Source: Lachnospiraceae bacterium
GTDB lineage: Bacteria; Bacillota; Clostridia; Lachnospirales; Lachnospiraceae
Direction: 5' to 3'
DNA length: 64,000 nucleotides
Assembly (NCBI GenBank): GCA_017557525.1
Contig: JAFYYN010000062.1
Span: 62,001 to 126,000, forward strand
Positions 25,125-33,457 of the stretch are shown in pieces (position 1 is the stretch's first letter; each line of letters begins with the position of its first letter). A program made the position numbers and the translations under genes. Below the pieces are notes generated by a model. That model was not told the origin of the DNA. It was given only the letters and a program-made list of their open reading frames with translations, and searched no databases.

Positions 25125-26739
25125 CATTTCTTTGCAACTCCCCAATATAATAGAATCCCTTACATTCGGATAATTTGACGTTAACAATCTTGCCTATAAG
25201 TTCATCTTCACCCTCAAAGTGAACCAGTAGGTTATTGTCAAGACGTCCTGTTAAATAGTTCTTTTCGGGATCGACTTCTCTGTCTCGTTCCTCAACCAGC
25301 ACAGGCATTACCTTACCTTCAATGCTCTTGGCATATTCTTCAGAATATTTGCCTACTTCCTTAAGCAGTCTGTCAAAACGATCTTTTATGGTTGCTTCAT
25401 CTACCTGGTTAGGAAATGATGCTGCCGGAGTCCCTGTACGTTTTGAATATATAAAGGTAAACGCCGAAGAAAACTTTGCATACCTGACTACATCAATAGT
25501 TTCTGCAAAATCTTCCTCTGTCTCGCCCGGGAATCCTACTATAATATCTGTAGTTATAGCAATATCAGGGATTGCTGCCTTGATCTTATCTATAAGCTTA
25601 AGGTAATCTTCTTTGGAATATACCCTGTTCATTTTCTTGAGCAGTCTTGAGCTGCCTGACTGAACAGGCAGATGGATATGATGACAGACTTTCTTAGATT
25701 TTTTCATCACATCGATCAGTTCGTCTGAAAGATCCTTGGGATGGGAGGTCATGAAACGTATCCTCTTTAAGCCCTCTATTTCGTCAACCCTTCTTAAAAG
25801 TTCTGCAAAGCTTATGGGTTCCTCAAGATTCTTTCCATAAGAGTTTACATTCTGCCCTAAGAGCATAACCTCAATAACTCCCTTGGAAACAAAATCTTTG
25901 ATCTCATTTATGATATCATCCGGCTTTCTACTACGTTCACGACCTCTTACATATGGTACAATACAATATGTACAGAAGTTGTTACAGCCAAACATGATAT
26001 TGATACCGGCCTTAAAGGATGCTTTTAGCTTGCTTGGTAGTTCTTCTACTATCTTGTCCGTACCTTTCAAGATGTCGACTACCATCTGATGTTTCTTCTT
26101 GGATTTCGTTTTACTGGTCTTATTCTCATTTATATTATTTATATTGTTTAAAGAATCATTAGCCTTTACATTTTCAGGATTTCCAGAGTTAACATTATTT
26201 GCAATAAACTCTTTAGTAGTATTTCCTTCTTTTTGTGTAACAACTTCTACCAACTCATTCTTTAAATAATATGTATACAGTAACTCAGCCAACTTATAAA
26301 TGTTGTGAGTACCAAAGATGATATCCACAAACCTATAGCTTTTCTTTATGGTTTCTACAACATGCTCTTCCTGCATCATGCAGCCACAAAGAGCTATTAT
26401 CATTTGAGGATTTCTGCTCTTAAGTTTACCAAGATATCCAAGCCTGCCATAGACTCTCGAATTGGCATTTTCCCTTACCGTACAGGTATTATATAAACAA
26501 AAATCCGCCTTTTCATCATCTACTTCAACAAAACCAATCTCTTCAAGGACACCGGCAAGTTTTTCTGAGTCCTTGAAATTCATCTGGCAACCGAATGTTG
26601 AAATATGGTATGTAAGCTTTCTGCCATATTCCTGCTCTTTAGCGAACACAATCTCCTGCATTTTCTTTATATAAAAGAACTGTCTTTCAGGCTCATGTTC
26701 AGGTATTACATTTTCTATAAAATAAACATCATCTAACAT
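25120..26739 (-). CDS. miaB: tRNA methylthiotransferase MiaB
   Basis: 539 residues from ATG 26739 (MLDDVYFIEN), with AAGGAG 4 bases upstream; a TTG six codons earlier would translate the repeat. The enzyme converts i6A37 to ms2i6A37 in tRNAs. UPF0004 domain cysteines Cys51 (FGCQMN), Cys86 (NTCTVRE) and Cys120 hold one [4Fe-4S] cluster; radical-SAM Cys252, Cys256, Cys259 (CNNFCTYC) hold the other; a TRAM domain ends the protein. Residues about 172-217 are an extra Asn/Lys/Thr-rich low-complexity insert between the UPF0004 and radical-SAM domains. The stop codon lies inside a GGGACGGTTCT repeat. Confidence 0.95.
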   Translation of the reverse strand: MLDDVYFIENVIPEHEPERQFFYIKKMQEIVFAKEQEYGRKLTYHISTFGCQMNFKDSEKLAGVLEEIGFVEVDDEKADFCLYNTCTVRENANSRVYGRLGYLGKLKSRNPQMIIALCGCMMQEEHVVETIKKSYRFVDIIFGTHNIYKLAELLYTYYLKNELVEVVTQKEGNTTKEFIANNVNSGNPENVKANDSLNNINNINENKTSKTKSKKKHQMVVDILKGTDKIVEELPSKLKASFKAGINIMFGCNNFCTYCIVPYVRGRERSRKPDDIINEIKDFVSKGVIEVMLLGQNVNSYGKNLEEPISFAELLRRVDEIEGLKRIRFMTSHPKDLSDELIDVMKKSKKVCHHIHLPVQSGSSRLLKKMNRVYSKEDYLKLIDKIKAAIPDIAITTDIIVGFPGETEEDFAETIDVVRYAKFSSAFTFIYSKRTGTPAASFPNQVDEATIKDRFDRLLKEVGKYSEEYAKSIEGKVMPVLVEERDREVDPEKNYLTGRLDNNLLVHFEGEDELIGKIVNVKLSECKGFYYIGELQRNV

Positions 26740-26751
26740 TTTACTCCTTGG

Positions 26752-26836
26752 TGACAATGGGACGGTACCTCAGCATATATCTCTTGAATGGAGACAAACC
26801 CAAACAAAGTTGTGGAATAGGCTTGTCCCACTGTCA
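26752..26836. repeat. GGGACGG repeat, copy 3: paired halves 85 bp apart
   Basis: TGACAATGGGAC (26752-26763) and GTCCCACTGTCA (26825-26836) are inverted with 11 of 12 matches, closing an 85-bp segment between miaB and the YD-repeat gene. GGGACGG is present in the left half and GGGAC in the right. It looks like two elements in opposite orientation. Confidence 0.65.
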
Positions 26837-26848
26837 TGTTAAAATTGA

Positions 26849-28081
26849 TTAGTCACCGAGTTCATCCATATTTGTCCATTCATCATCATAGGGGAACTTC
26901 ATGTAGCTATCCTTAACCTCACCATACTTATCATATGTGTATTTATATTCATACTTAACAGTATTTCCATCAGCCATTACTTCTTCCCTGCATGAATAAG
27001 TGTTATTTCCGGACTTATCATATTCATTTAACATAGTAGATGTATGACCATCAGAATAGCTTTCATAATAACTAATAAGAAATCCCTTTTTATCATATGT
27101 ATTTTCTGTAGTATACTCTGTAACATACTCATAACCGGGATATGTATATTCAGAGTAAGTATGTCTTTTGCTTACTCTACCGTTTTTATCGTATTCAAAC
27201 GAATTTTTTATTATGTAATATCCAGATTCATAACTTAATGAAGTATATCTTCCTTCAGAATCATATGTATAGGAAGATGAAAAAGTTTCATCCTTATCGT
27301 CATTATTAATGAATGTCAGGTTATGGTTTTTATCATATTTCAAAGTCTTTGTACGTATAACATTACCCTTTGAGTCTGACTCCTTTATTTCAGTAAAATT
27401 CCCGTATTCGTCATACTTAACAGCTGTATTATAAACTATTCCATCTTCGGGATTTTTGAAGCTTAATGATGTAATTCTTCCCGATTCGTCAAGTGTTACA
27501 TCATAAACTACGTCTACTTCTTCATAATTCCAATATTCACCAATATAAAACGTACTTGTAACCTTTAAGTTTCCGGTTTTCTTATCTACACTACTCTTTT
27601 TGCCATCTAAATCATATTGAAGAGTAGCGATAGATGCACCCTTTCCAACAATATAGTCTGTATCAAATGTTTTCATGATCAGTTTCTTTACTTTACAACC
27701 ATCAGCAATGATCATATAATCAGAATACCAATAAGTTATGGTATTTCCGGATACATTCTCAGTATAAGTCGCTGCACTCTGTACTTCAACAGATTTAAAC
27801 TTTGACTTATTCTCAATATTTGCACTCGGAGCATCAATTATTATGTTCTTTTTCTTAGCTTTTTTAGAATTGATCGTAATCTTGTCATAGGTAGATGTCC
27901 TTAATATAATAGTACCTACCTTAGAATTTTTAAGTGCCTTGTTCAATTCTGCCTGGGTCAAAACTCTGACTGTTTTCTTGGATGCTGCCTGTATCTCAAC
28001 AGGCCCGATAATACCTGCTATAAGTACTGCAACAAGTGCCACCGCCAAAACCGTGCTTAAATACTTAAATACCTTTCTCAT
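26849..28081 (-). CDS. Secreted protein with YD-type beta-hairpin repeats
   Basis: 410 residues. Signal peptide about 1-33 (hydrophobic run ending VEIQAASKK). Residues 38-190 are beta-rich with a short parallel-strand pattern (KNIIIDAPSANIEN, DCKVKKLIMK-like DGCKVKKLIM). Residues about 215-395 hold at least seven units of the form YDxxGx (YDEYGN, YDKNHN, YDSEGR, YDKNGR, YDKKGF, YDKSGN, YDKYGE), as in the shells of RHS/YD proteins, but far too short to form an RHS cage. No toxin or catalytic motif seen. A strong AAAGGAGG ribosome binding site precedes ATG 28081. Function unknown; extracellular. Confidence 0.75.
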   Translation of the reverse strand: MRKVFKYLSTVLAVALVAVLIAGIIGPVEIQAASKKTVRVLTQAELNKALKNSKVGTIILRTSTYDKITINSKKAKKKNIIIDAPSANIENKSKFKSVEVQSAATYTENVSGNTITYWYSDYMIIADGCKVKKLIMKTFDTDYIVGKGASIATLQYDLDGKKSSVDKKTGNLKVTSTFYIGEYWNYEEVDVVYDVTLDESGRITSLSFKNPEDGIVYNTAVKYDEYGNFTEIKESDSKGNVIRTKTLKYDKNHNLTFINNDDKDETFSSSYTYDSEGRYTSLSYESGYYIIKNSFEYDKNGRVSKRHTYSEYTYPGYEYVTEYTTENTYDKKGFLISYYESYSDGHTSTMLNEYDKSGNNTYSCREEVMADGNTVKYEYKYTYDKYGEVKDSYMKFPYDDEWTNMDELGD

Positions 28082-28172
28082 ATGAAACCTCCTTTAATTC
28101 TATTGCTTTTCTTTTTACTTCGTAACCTTACCCCATCCATAGTGACAAATCTAGTGTTTCTTCTGTCACCTA

Positions 28173-30062
28173 TTACACTGTTTTTTCAATCAGAGAACCG
28201 TCCCTCTGATTGATTTCAATAATTCTGTCTGCTACTTTAAGTCCATCCATAGCAGCACTGGTAATACCACCAGCGTATCCTGCTCCTTCACCACACGGAT
28301 ATAAGCCGGCAATATTTACGCTTTGCAGGTTTTCACCACGACATATTCTAACCGGGGATGAAGTCCTGCTTTCAAGGCCTAGCAGTAAAGTATTTTTTGA
28401 ATTATATCCTTTTATGCTTTTTCCAAATTCCGGAAATGCTTCCAGCAAAGAATAAATTATATACTGCGGTAAAAATTCGGTAAGATCACCATACTCCCAC
28501 AATCCTTTACAATCTGGCTCATTATCTTCAAAATAATTCTCCAAAGTACATACATTATTTATTTGATTATCTCGATTCACTGATGAGCCTTTTGATTCAA
28601 TATTATTGGTAATCTTAATATACACCGCTTTTACAAACTCTTCCAATCTCTGAACCGGTATCTTGCCCTTATTCTCCTTATATGCATTCTCTTCCAGTTT
28701 CCTTTGAAGTCTCATACCTGCCAAAGGATCATCTCCCGGGTAATCTTCCGGTCCGACCTGAACAACAACTGCCGAATTCGAACTACTACTGTTTCGGTCA
28801 CTATAGCTCATCCCGTTTACCGCAAGTCTGCCTTCTTCTGAGGATGCATTTACTACATATCCGCCGGGGCACATACAGAAAGAGTATACACTACGTTTTC
28901 CTTCGCGTGTGTAGGTCAACTTATAATCTGCCGCAGGAAGATACTTAGCAAAGTCACCATATTGCTGTCGGTCAATGAAATCTCTCGGATGCTGAACCCT
29001 GACTCCAATTGCAAAGGGCTTTTGTTCCATGTAAACACCTTTTTCAGCAAGCATTTCAAAGGTATCCCTTGCACTGTGACCAAGTGCAAGTACCAGACTG
29101 TCACATTCGATCTCCGTCCCATCAGATAAAGCTACCGCTGTAACTTTATATTTTTGTAAGGAATGTTTCGTGCCCACGGAAAGAATGTCATTATTAATTG
29201 CATTACATATGTTATCAATGTTAGTTATATTATTTGATTTATTATTGTTTCCTAACCTTGACAGTTTAATATCCGTAACCTGAAACGAAAACCTTACTTC
29301 ACCACCCAGTTCGATTATTCTTTTCCTTATCGACTTGACAATCTCTGTCAGCTTATCCGTTCCTATATGAGGTTTATTAATGTACAATATGCTTTCATCT
29401 GCACCATTTTCAACAAAGATTTGATATACCTGTTTCATATATCCTTCTTTGTCTTTTACCATGGTATTAAGCTTACCGTCACTGAAGGTTCCGGCTCCGC
29501 CTTCACCAAATTGAACATTTGATGAAGGATTTAAAGGCTTTCCCTGCCAAAAGTCACCGACGGTTTTCATACGACTGTCAACATCTTCACCGCGTTCAAG
29601 AAGAATTGGATTCGCTCCAACTTCAGCCAGTCTTAAGGCGCACATAAGTCCCGCAGGTCCAGCACCTACAACAATTATCCTTTTTTTATCATCTGACAAC
29701 AAACAATTCCGTTTAATTTCTTTATTATCTATGTATTTTTTTTCATCTTTCCCTTGACCGACCACATTATCAATATAAACTATATCTTTATCCCTATTTT
29801 TCTTGATAAAAGCATTTTCGTCTTTTATCTTCACATCTATAGAGAATACGACTTTTACATCATCCTTTTTCCTGGCATCTATAGACTGCTTAACGATTTT
29901 GAAATCCAGCACCTGTTCTTCGGGTATCCTCGTTTTCTTTATTAGCAATCTCTTAATTTCCTTTAACACTTCATGTGATATTTTCTTATTGTCTTTAAAA
30001 CAAAATCTTTCACAAGGAGTGATTTTTATATTATTTACCCTTATCACTTCAGATTTCTCCAT
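28173..30062 (-). CDS. FAD-dependent oxidoreductase, COG2509 family
   Basis: 629 residues. The N-terminal 120 residues form the family's leading domain; GAGPAG at 133-138 (RIIVVGAGPAGLMCALRLAE) starts the FAD-binding Rossmann fold, followed by the family signature NVQFGEGGAGTFSDGKLNT (about 182-200). The C-terminal CGEGAGYAGGITSAAMDG closes the FAD site. The family is widespread in Clostridia with no established substrate. Asn-rich inserts occur at about 271-303 and 490-525. The last 12 residues (NQRDGSLIEKTV) are encoded by a GGGACGGTTCT repeat. ATG 30062 lacks a clear ribosome binding site. Confidence 0.85.
   Translation of the reverse strand: MEKSEVIRVNNIKITPCERFCFKDNKKISHEVLKEIKRLLIKKTRIPEEQVLDFKIVKQSIDARKKDDVKVVFSIDVKIKDENAFIKKNRDKDIVYIDNVVGQGKDEKKYIDNKEIKRNCLLSDDKKRIIVVGAGPAGLMCALRLAEVGANPILLERGEDVDSRMKTVGDFWQGKPLNPSSNVQFGEGGAGTFSDGKLNTMVKDKEGYMKQVYQIFVENGADESILYINKPHIGTDKLTEIVKSIRKRIIELGGEVRFSFQVTDIKLSRLGNNNKSNNITNIDNICNAINNDILSVGTKHSLQKYKVTAVALSDGTEIECDSLVLALGHSARDTFEMLAEKGVYMEQKPFAIGVRVQHPRDFIDRQQYGDFAKYLPAADYKLTYTREGKRSVYSFCMCPGGYVVNASSEEGRLAVNGMSYSDRNSSSSNSAVVVQVGPEDYPGDDPLAGMRLQRKLEENAYKENKGKIPVQRLEEFVKAVYIKITNNIESKGSSVNRDNQINNVCTLENYFEDNEPDCKGLWEYGDLTEFLPQYIIYSLLEAFPEFGKSIKGYNSKNTLLLGLESRTSSPVRICRGENLQSVNIAGLYPCGEGAGYAGGITSAAMDGLKVADRIIEINQRDGSLIEKTV
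28186..28213. repeat. GGGACGGTTCT hairpin repeat, copy 4, inside the 3' end of the COG2509 gene
   Basis: Perfect 10-bp arms TCAATCAGAG (28186-28195) and CTCTGATTGA (28204-28213) around AACCGTCC. It encodes part of the flavoprotein's C-terminus. A related GTGACA...TGTCAC hairpin without the core lies 17 bases further left (28142-28169). Confidence 0.8.
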
Positions 30063-30103
30063 CTAATACTTCGAATATGCAGTATTGAAATATAACTACT
30101 TTC

Positions 30104-31522
30104 TTACTTAATAATATCCGCGTCACTTCTTTCGTCAGTATTATCAAGACGGGTGAATTTACTGAAAGAACAATCCAAAATCTTTATTCCGTCGGACCAC
30201 TCACCAAGTATCGCTCCGCATTTACCTTTTCTTACAGACACCTTATCAGCTTCTTCATCTTCTTTGATGTAGTCAAGCCGAACATCATTAGTAAAATGCT
30301 TACCACAATTGTTCATATCAACGGACAAAGCCTTAATATTTTTTGTGCAGCTACTTGCAATTATTCCGGAGCTGAAGAAGCCACCGACCATGCCTCCTGC
30401 AGTCGGAGCCGAGCCCGGCTTATATGCACGAACCCGAGCCTTTTCAACGGTACAATTGGATATACATGTTCCGCTTACGCCACTGCCATCCTCACCTGCT
30501 TCCCTCAAAATAAGTGGATTAATTATCAAGCCGGTAAAAGAAGTAAAAATCAAAGTAATCAGCCATTTGAACTTGGAACCTGTTTCAACCTTTCCTATCA
30601 GTCCCCCCACAAATGACGCACCATCAATTTTTAGATCCTTAACATGGCAGTTTTCAAAATAGCAATCTACAGCATGTCCAACAAGAGCACCAGCCTCAGT
30701 TTTTCTGGTGTTTTGGTTGTATGCGACAATTACACTCTTTTCAATGTTAACATTTTGGATAACAACTCCGGCAGCATATCCAAACAATCCGCAATCATCC
30801 TCACCATGGTAAAAAAGTCCGCGTATTGTATGCCCGTTACCATTGAAGTTTACCAGTGCCCCACCGGTTCCCCTGTCAAGGAATGGAGTACCATATCTTC
30901 CTATAGGCGTCCAGTTATTGTCGGCAGGGTTCTCAGCAGACCATTTTTCCCAATCCGTTGTATCATTTAACACAATGTCGGTTTTTAAATTGATAGTCGC
31001 ACCATCAATATTTCCATAACTTCCATGTTTGTCATTTATAATTAGGGCTAACCCAGCTAATTGATCTGCAGTTTTTATATCATATTCTTCCTTATCCCCC
31101 GTGAACCAGGAGATATCTGTTTTGCCGGTCCATACTGAACCCTTGTCAGCGGGATTTACAGTTACCTTTACTGTTACGGTCTTGCTAAAAGACTGATAAT
31201 TCGAATCCCCTTTTGCACTAACCTTTATATTGACACTATACTTTCCAGCTTTTGTTGCCTTTTTGACAGTTAAGGCTCCGGTAGTTTTATTTACTTTAAA
31301 TTTCTTGGAAAGCGATTTGTCAGCTAAAGTATAGCTTACCTTACCATATGCATTTTCAATAGTTATTGGAAAGATTTCCTTTTTATACCCTTTGTTAATC
31401 TCTACTTTAGTGGAAGTAATTTTCGGATTTTGCTTACTTTTACTTGCAGCAGAAGCAGGATAAGTATAAAATGCCGATACAATAAATGCAATTATAAGTG
31501 TTATAGAAATTATCTTTTTCAT
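30104..31522 (-). CDS. Secreted protein with Ig-like domain and GLUG-type repeats
   Basis: 472 residues from ATG 31522, six bases after GGGAGG. Signal peptide 1-26 (ends YPASAAS). Residues 33-125 form a cadherin/Ig-like domain (SYTLADKSLSKKFKVNKTTG, VNIKVSAKGD). From about 135 there are units of the type seen in GLUG/right-handed beta-helix surface proteins: GNGHTIRGLFYHGEDDCGLFGYA, AGALVGHAVDCYFENCHV, VGGLIGKVE, AGGMVGGFFSSG. These are found in adhesins and surface-anchored proteins, but no LPxTG or other anchor is visible. Function unknown. A copy of the GGGACGGTTCT repeat lies in its 5' leader. Confidence 0.78.
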   Translation of the reverse strand: MKKIISITLIIAFIVSAFYTYPASAASKSKQNPKITSTKVEINKGYKKEIFPITIENAYGKVSYTLADKSLSKKFKVNKTTGALTVKKATKAGKYSVNIKVSAKGDSNYQSFSKTVTVKVTVNPADKGSVWTGKTDISWFTGDKEEYDIKTADQLAGLALIINDKHGSYGNIDGATINLKTDIVLNDTTDWEKWSAENPADNNWTPIGRYGTPFLDRGTGGALVNFNGNGHTIRGLFYHGEDDCGLFGYAAGVVIQNVNIEKSVIVAYNQNTRKTEAGALVGHAVDCYFENCHVKDLKIDGASFVGGLIGKVETGSKFKWLITLIFTSFTGLIINPLILREAGEDGSGVSGTCISNCTVEKARVRAYKPGSAPTAGGMVGGFFSSGIIASSCTKNIKALSVDMNNCGKHFTNDVRLDYIKEDEEADKVSVRKGKCGAILGEWSDGIKILDCSFSKFTRLDNTDERSDADIIK

Positions 31523-31536
31523 CACAAACCTCCCAA

Positions 31537-31558
31537 ATCAGAGAACCGTCCCTCTGAT
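31537..31558. repeat. GGGACGGTTCT hairpin repeat, copy 5
   Basis: Arms ATCAGAG/CTCTGAT around AACCGTCC, between the triple-TPM gene and the Ig/GLUG gene, just before the latter's ribosome binding site. Confidence 0.75.
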
Positions 31559-31573
31559 CGTTTTTATAAATAC

Positions 31574-33457
31574 TTAGAACCTTCTGCCCGATCCAGAGTG
31601 ACTCCTTCCTGATGAACCCCTTGAAGATGAATGGTAGGATGAATGGCTTCTTGAGGAAGAAGATCTTGAAGAACCTGAACCGGAATATGTATATCTCTGT
31701 ATCTTGGTCCTCGAAACATTTTTGTTTAAAAATCTGTCAGTACCATCCTTAAAATCAGAGGATCCGGAAATATAATTGTCGGCCCCATACGCAGTTTTCA
31801 CCGTTACCATATTTTTCTTGGCCTTTTTTAAAGATTTTCTGCCAAAGAAAAGGCCTACAAGTGATGAAATTACAGCTGCAAAGGTCCACTGTCCGGCAGT
31901 CCTTGAAACCCTTCCGGTCCTCTCCCAATGGTCAAGATTATCCAAAAAGAGTTCTGCAGACTTGAAACAGTCGCTTTCTTCATCTGACTGTTCATACATT
32001 CTTGTATAGTTTACTTCAGAAAGCTCATCTTTTATATTTCCAAAGGTTTCAATACATAACTTAGAATCACCAAAATAACAGAATATTATTGTATTATAGT
32101 CATCTCCCAGGCCATAACCATTATAGTAACAAAAGTCACCTAAATATTTAACGTAACTCAAACCACAAGGTGATGTTGCGGTATGTATCACAACATCAAC
32201 TCCATATTTATCAGATATTTCCTTTGCCTTTTTAGATAAAACTTCCTTCTGTTCCTCTGTAAAAATACCGTTTCCGTTAACAGAATCAATAACTCTTGGA
32301 GCATCAGTATTATGAAACCTTACAAAGCTGTCCTTTTCCTCTAATGTAGGATACCAGTCTGCAGCCAGCGGAAATCCTTTAGCATACAAGGCATAAACCA
32401 TCTCGATCCATCTATATATAGCTTTGTAATAGTTTTCTCCCTGAAGCACATTTCTTAATTCATAGTCAAAATCATCATCAAATTTATCATATAATACAGA
32501 TGAATTATATCCCGAAGCTCCTGACCAGAAGTTATTGCTTTTCTTACTTGTATTTAAAAATAAGCACATACCTTCATAGCCAGCTCCCAAACCATACCCG
32601 TTAAACTCGAAAAAGCAGGTACCGTATCTTTGCAATCCAAGCTCGTAATCAGAATCATCTGTAACTACAACTATATCGCATCCGGTCTTTGCACTGTATT
32701 CCGCTATTTTCTTTTTTAATTCGTTTTCCTGTTCATTAGTAAGTACGTCACTAAAGTCAACTACTCTCGATCGTTCGCTGTCTTGAAAACTCTCAAATGC
32801 ATCTACATCCTCAGGAAACCATGAGGGAAGTGTGGCAGGATCGCGAGGTGTATAATCACGGAAAGCGCCATAAACGTTATCCACCCAGTTACTGATACCT
32901 TTAGCATAATCTCCATTTACCATATATTCATATAAAGTATCATCAAGCCGGGTAGCTAAACTTTCAGTATATATTTCCCTTGTCTCGTAACCGGTCGCTC
33001 CAACCCACCAACCACGATCATTTGGGTCCATACATACAAAAAGACAAATACCCTCAAAGTCCCTGCCTATTCCATAACCATTAAAGTCATAAAAATCATA
33101 ACAATATGTTTCATGCCCAAGGTTATATGCAGACTTATCAGTCACTACCACTATGTCACGGTTAACATCTGCGGTATATACAGATATCTTTTCTCTTAAT
33201 TCTTCCTCTTCTTCTGCCGATAAGATATTTGCCATATCAACAACTCTCGGTATATCACTGTCATGAAATCCTACAAAATTGCTGATATCCTTTGGATACC
33301 ATGACGGAAGATTTATTGAATCATTTCTGACGTGCAGTCCATACATATCTATGGACTCATTGTCTTCTGCAGAATAAACATTTATATTTGTAGAAGTAAA
33401 AACAAGTACAAAAGAAATGACTAAAAAAATAAATATCTTTTTCACTATACTCTCCAC
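31574..33457 (-). CDS. Membrane protein with three TPM domains
   Basis: 627 residues. Signal peptide 1-30. Three TPM domains at about 70-198, 230-357 and 387-508, each with the pattern RVVD/RVID, LS/T..E...L..K...Y, DIVVVT/DVVIHT and FNGYGxG or YNGYGLG. A membrane helix follows (about 524-540), then a basic stretch and a Ser/Arg/Gly/His-rich tail (from about 590) like that of YgcG-type proteins. Most TPM proteins carry one domain. The first two domains are close duplicates; the third is more divergent. Its ATG lies 13 bases inside the end of the zinc-ribbon gene upstream, so the two are translationally coupled. TPM proteins are linked to photosystem repair in plants and envelope functions in bacteria; the role here is unknown. 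Confidence 0.85.
   Translation of the reverse strand: MESIVKKIFIFLVISFVLVFTSTNINVYSAEDNESIDMYGLHVRNDSINLPSWYPKDISNFVGFHDSDIPRVVDMANILSAEEEEELREKISVYTADVNRDIVVVTDKSAYNLGHETYCYDFYDFNGYGIGRDFEGICLFVCMDPNDRGWWVGATGYETREIYTESLATRLDDTLYEYMVNGDYAKGISNWVDNVYGAFRDYTPRDPATLPSWFPEDVDAFESFQDSERSRVVDFSDVLTNEQENELKKKIAEYSAKTGCDIVVVTDDSDYELGLQRYGTCFFEFNGYGLGAGYEGMCLFLNTSKKSNNFWSGASGYNSSVLYDKFDDDFDYELRNVLQGENYYKAIYRWIEMVYALYAKGFPLAADWYPTLEEKDSFVRFHNTDAPRVIDSVNGNGIFTEEQKEVLSKKAKEISDKYGVDVVIHTATSPCGLSYVKYLGDFCYYNGYGLGDDYNTIIFCYFGDSKLCIETFGNIKDELSEVNYTRMYEQSDEESDCFKSAELFLDNLDHWERTGRVSRTAGQWTFAAVISSLVGLFFGRKSLKKAKKNMVTVKTAYGADNYISGSSDFKDGTDRFLNKNVSRTKIQRYTYSGSGSSRSSSSRSHSSYHSSSRGSSGRSHSGSGRRF

Noticed and set aside
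28142..28169. GTGACA/TGTCAC hairpin as a further full copy of the GGGACGGTTCT repeat
   Set aside because: Arms match copy 2 in part, but the core is absent, so it is at best a degenerate relative and is not counted.
25033..31558. Possible CRISPR from repeated GGGACGGTTCT units
   Set aside because: Spacing is irregular (from tens of bases to kilobases), arms vary, no constant-length spacers and no cas genes are present.
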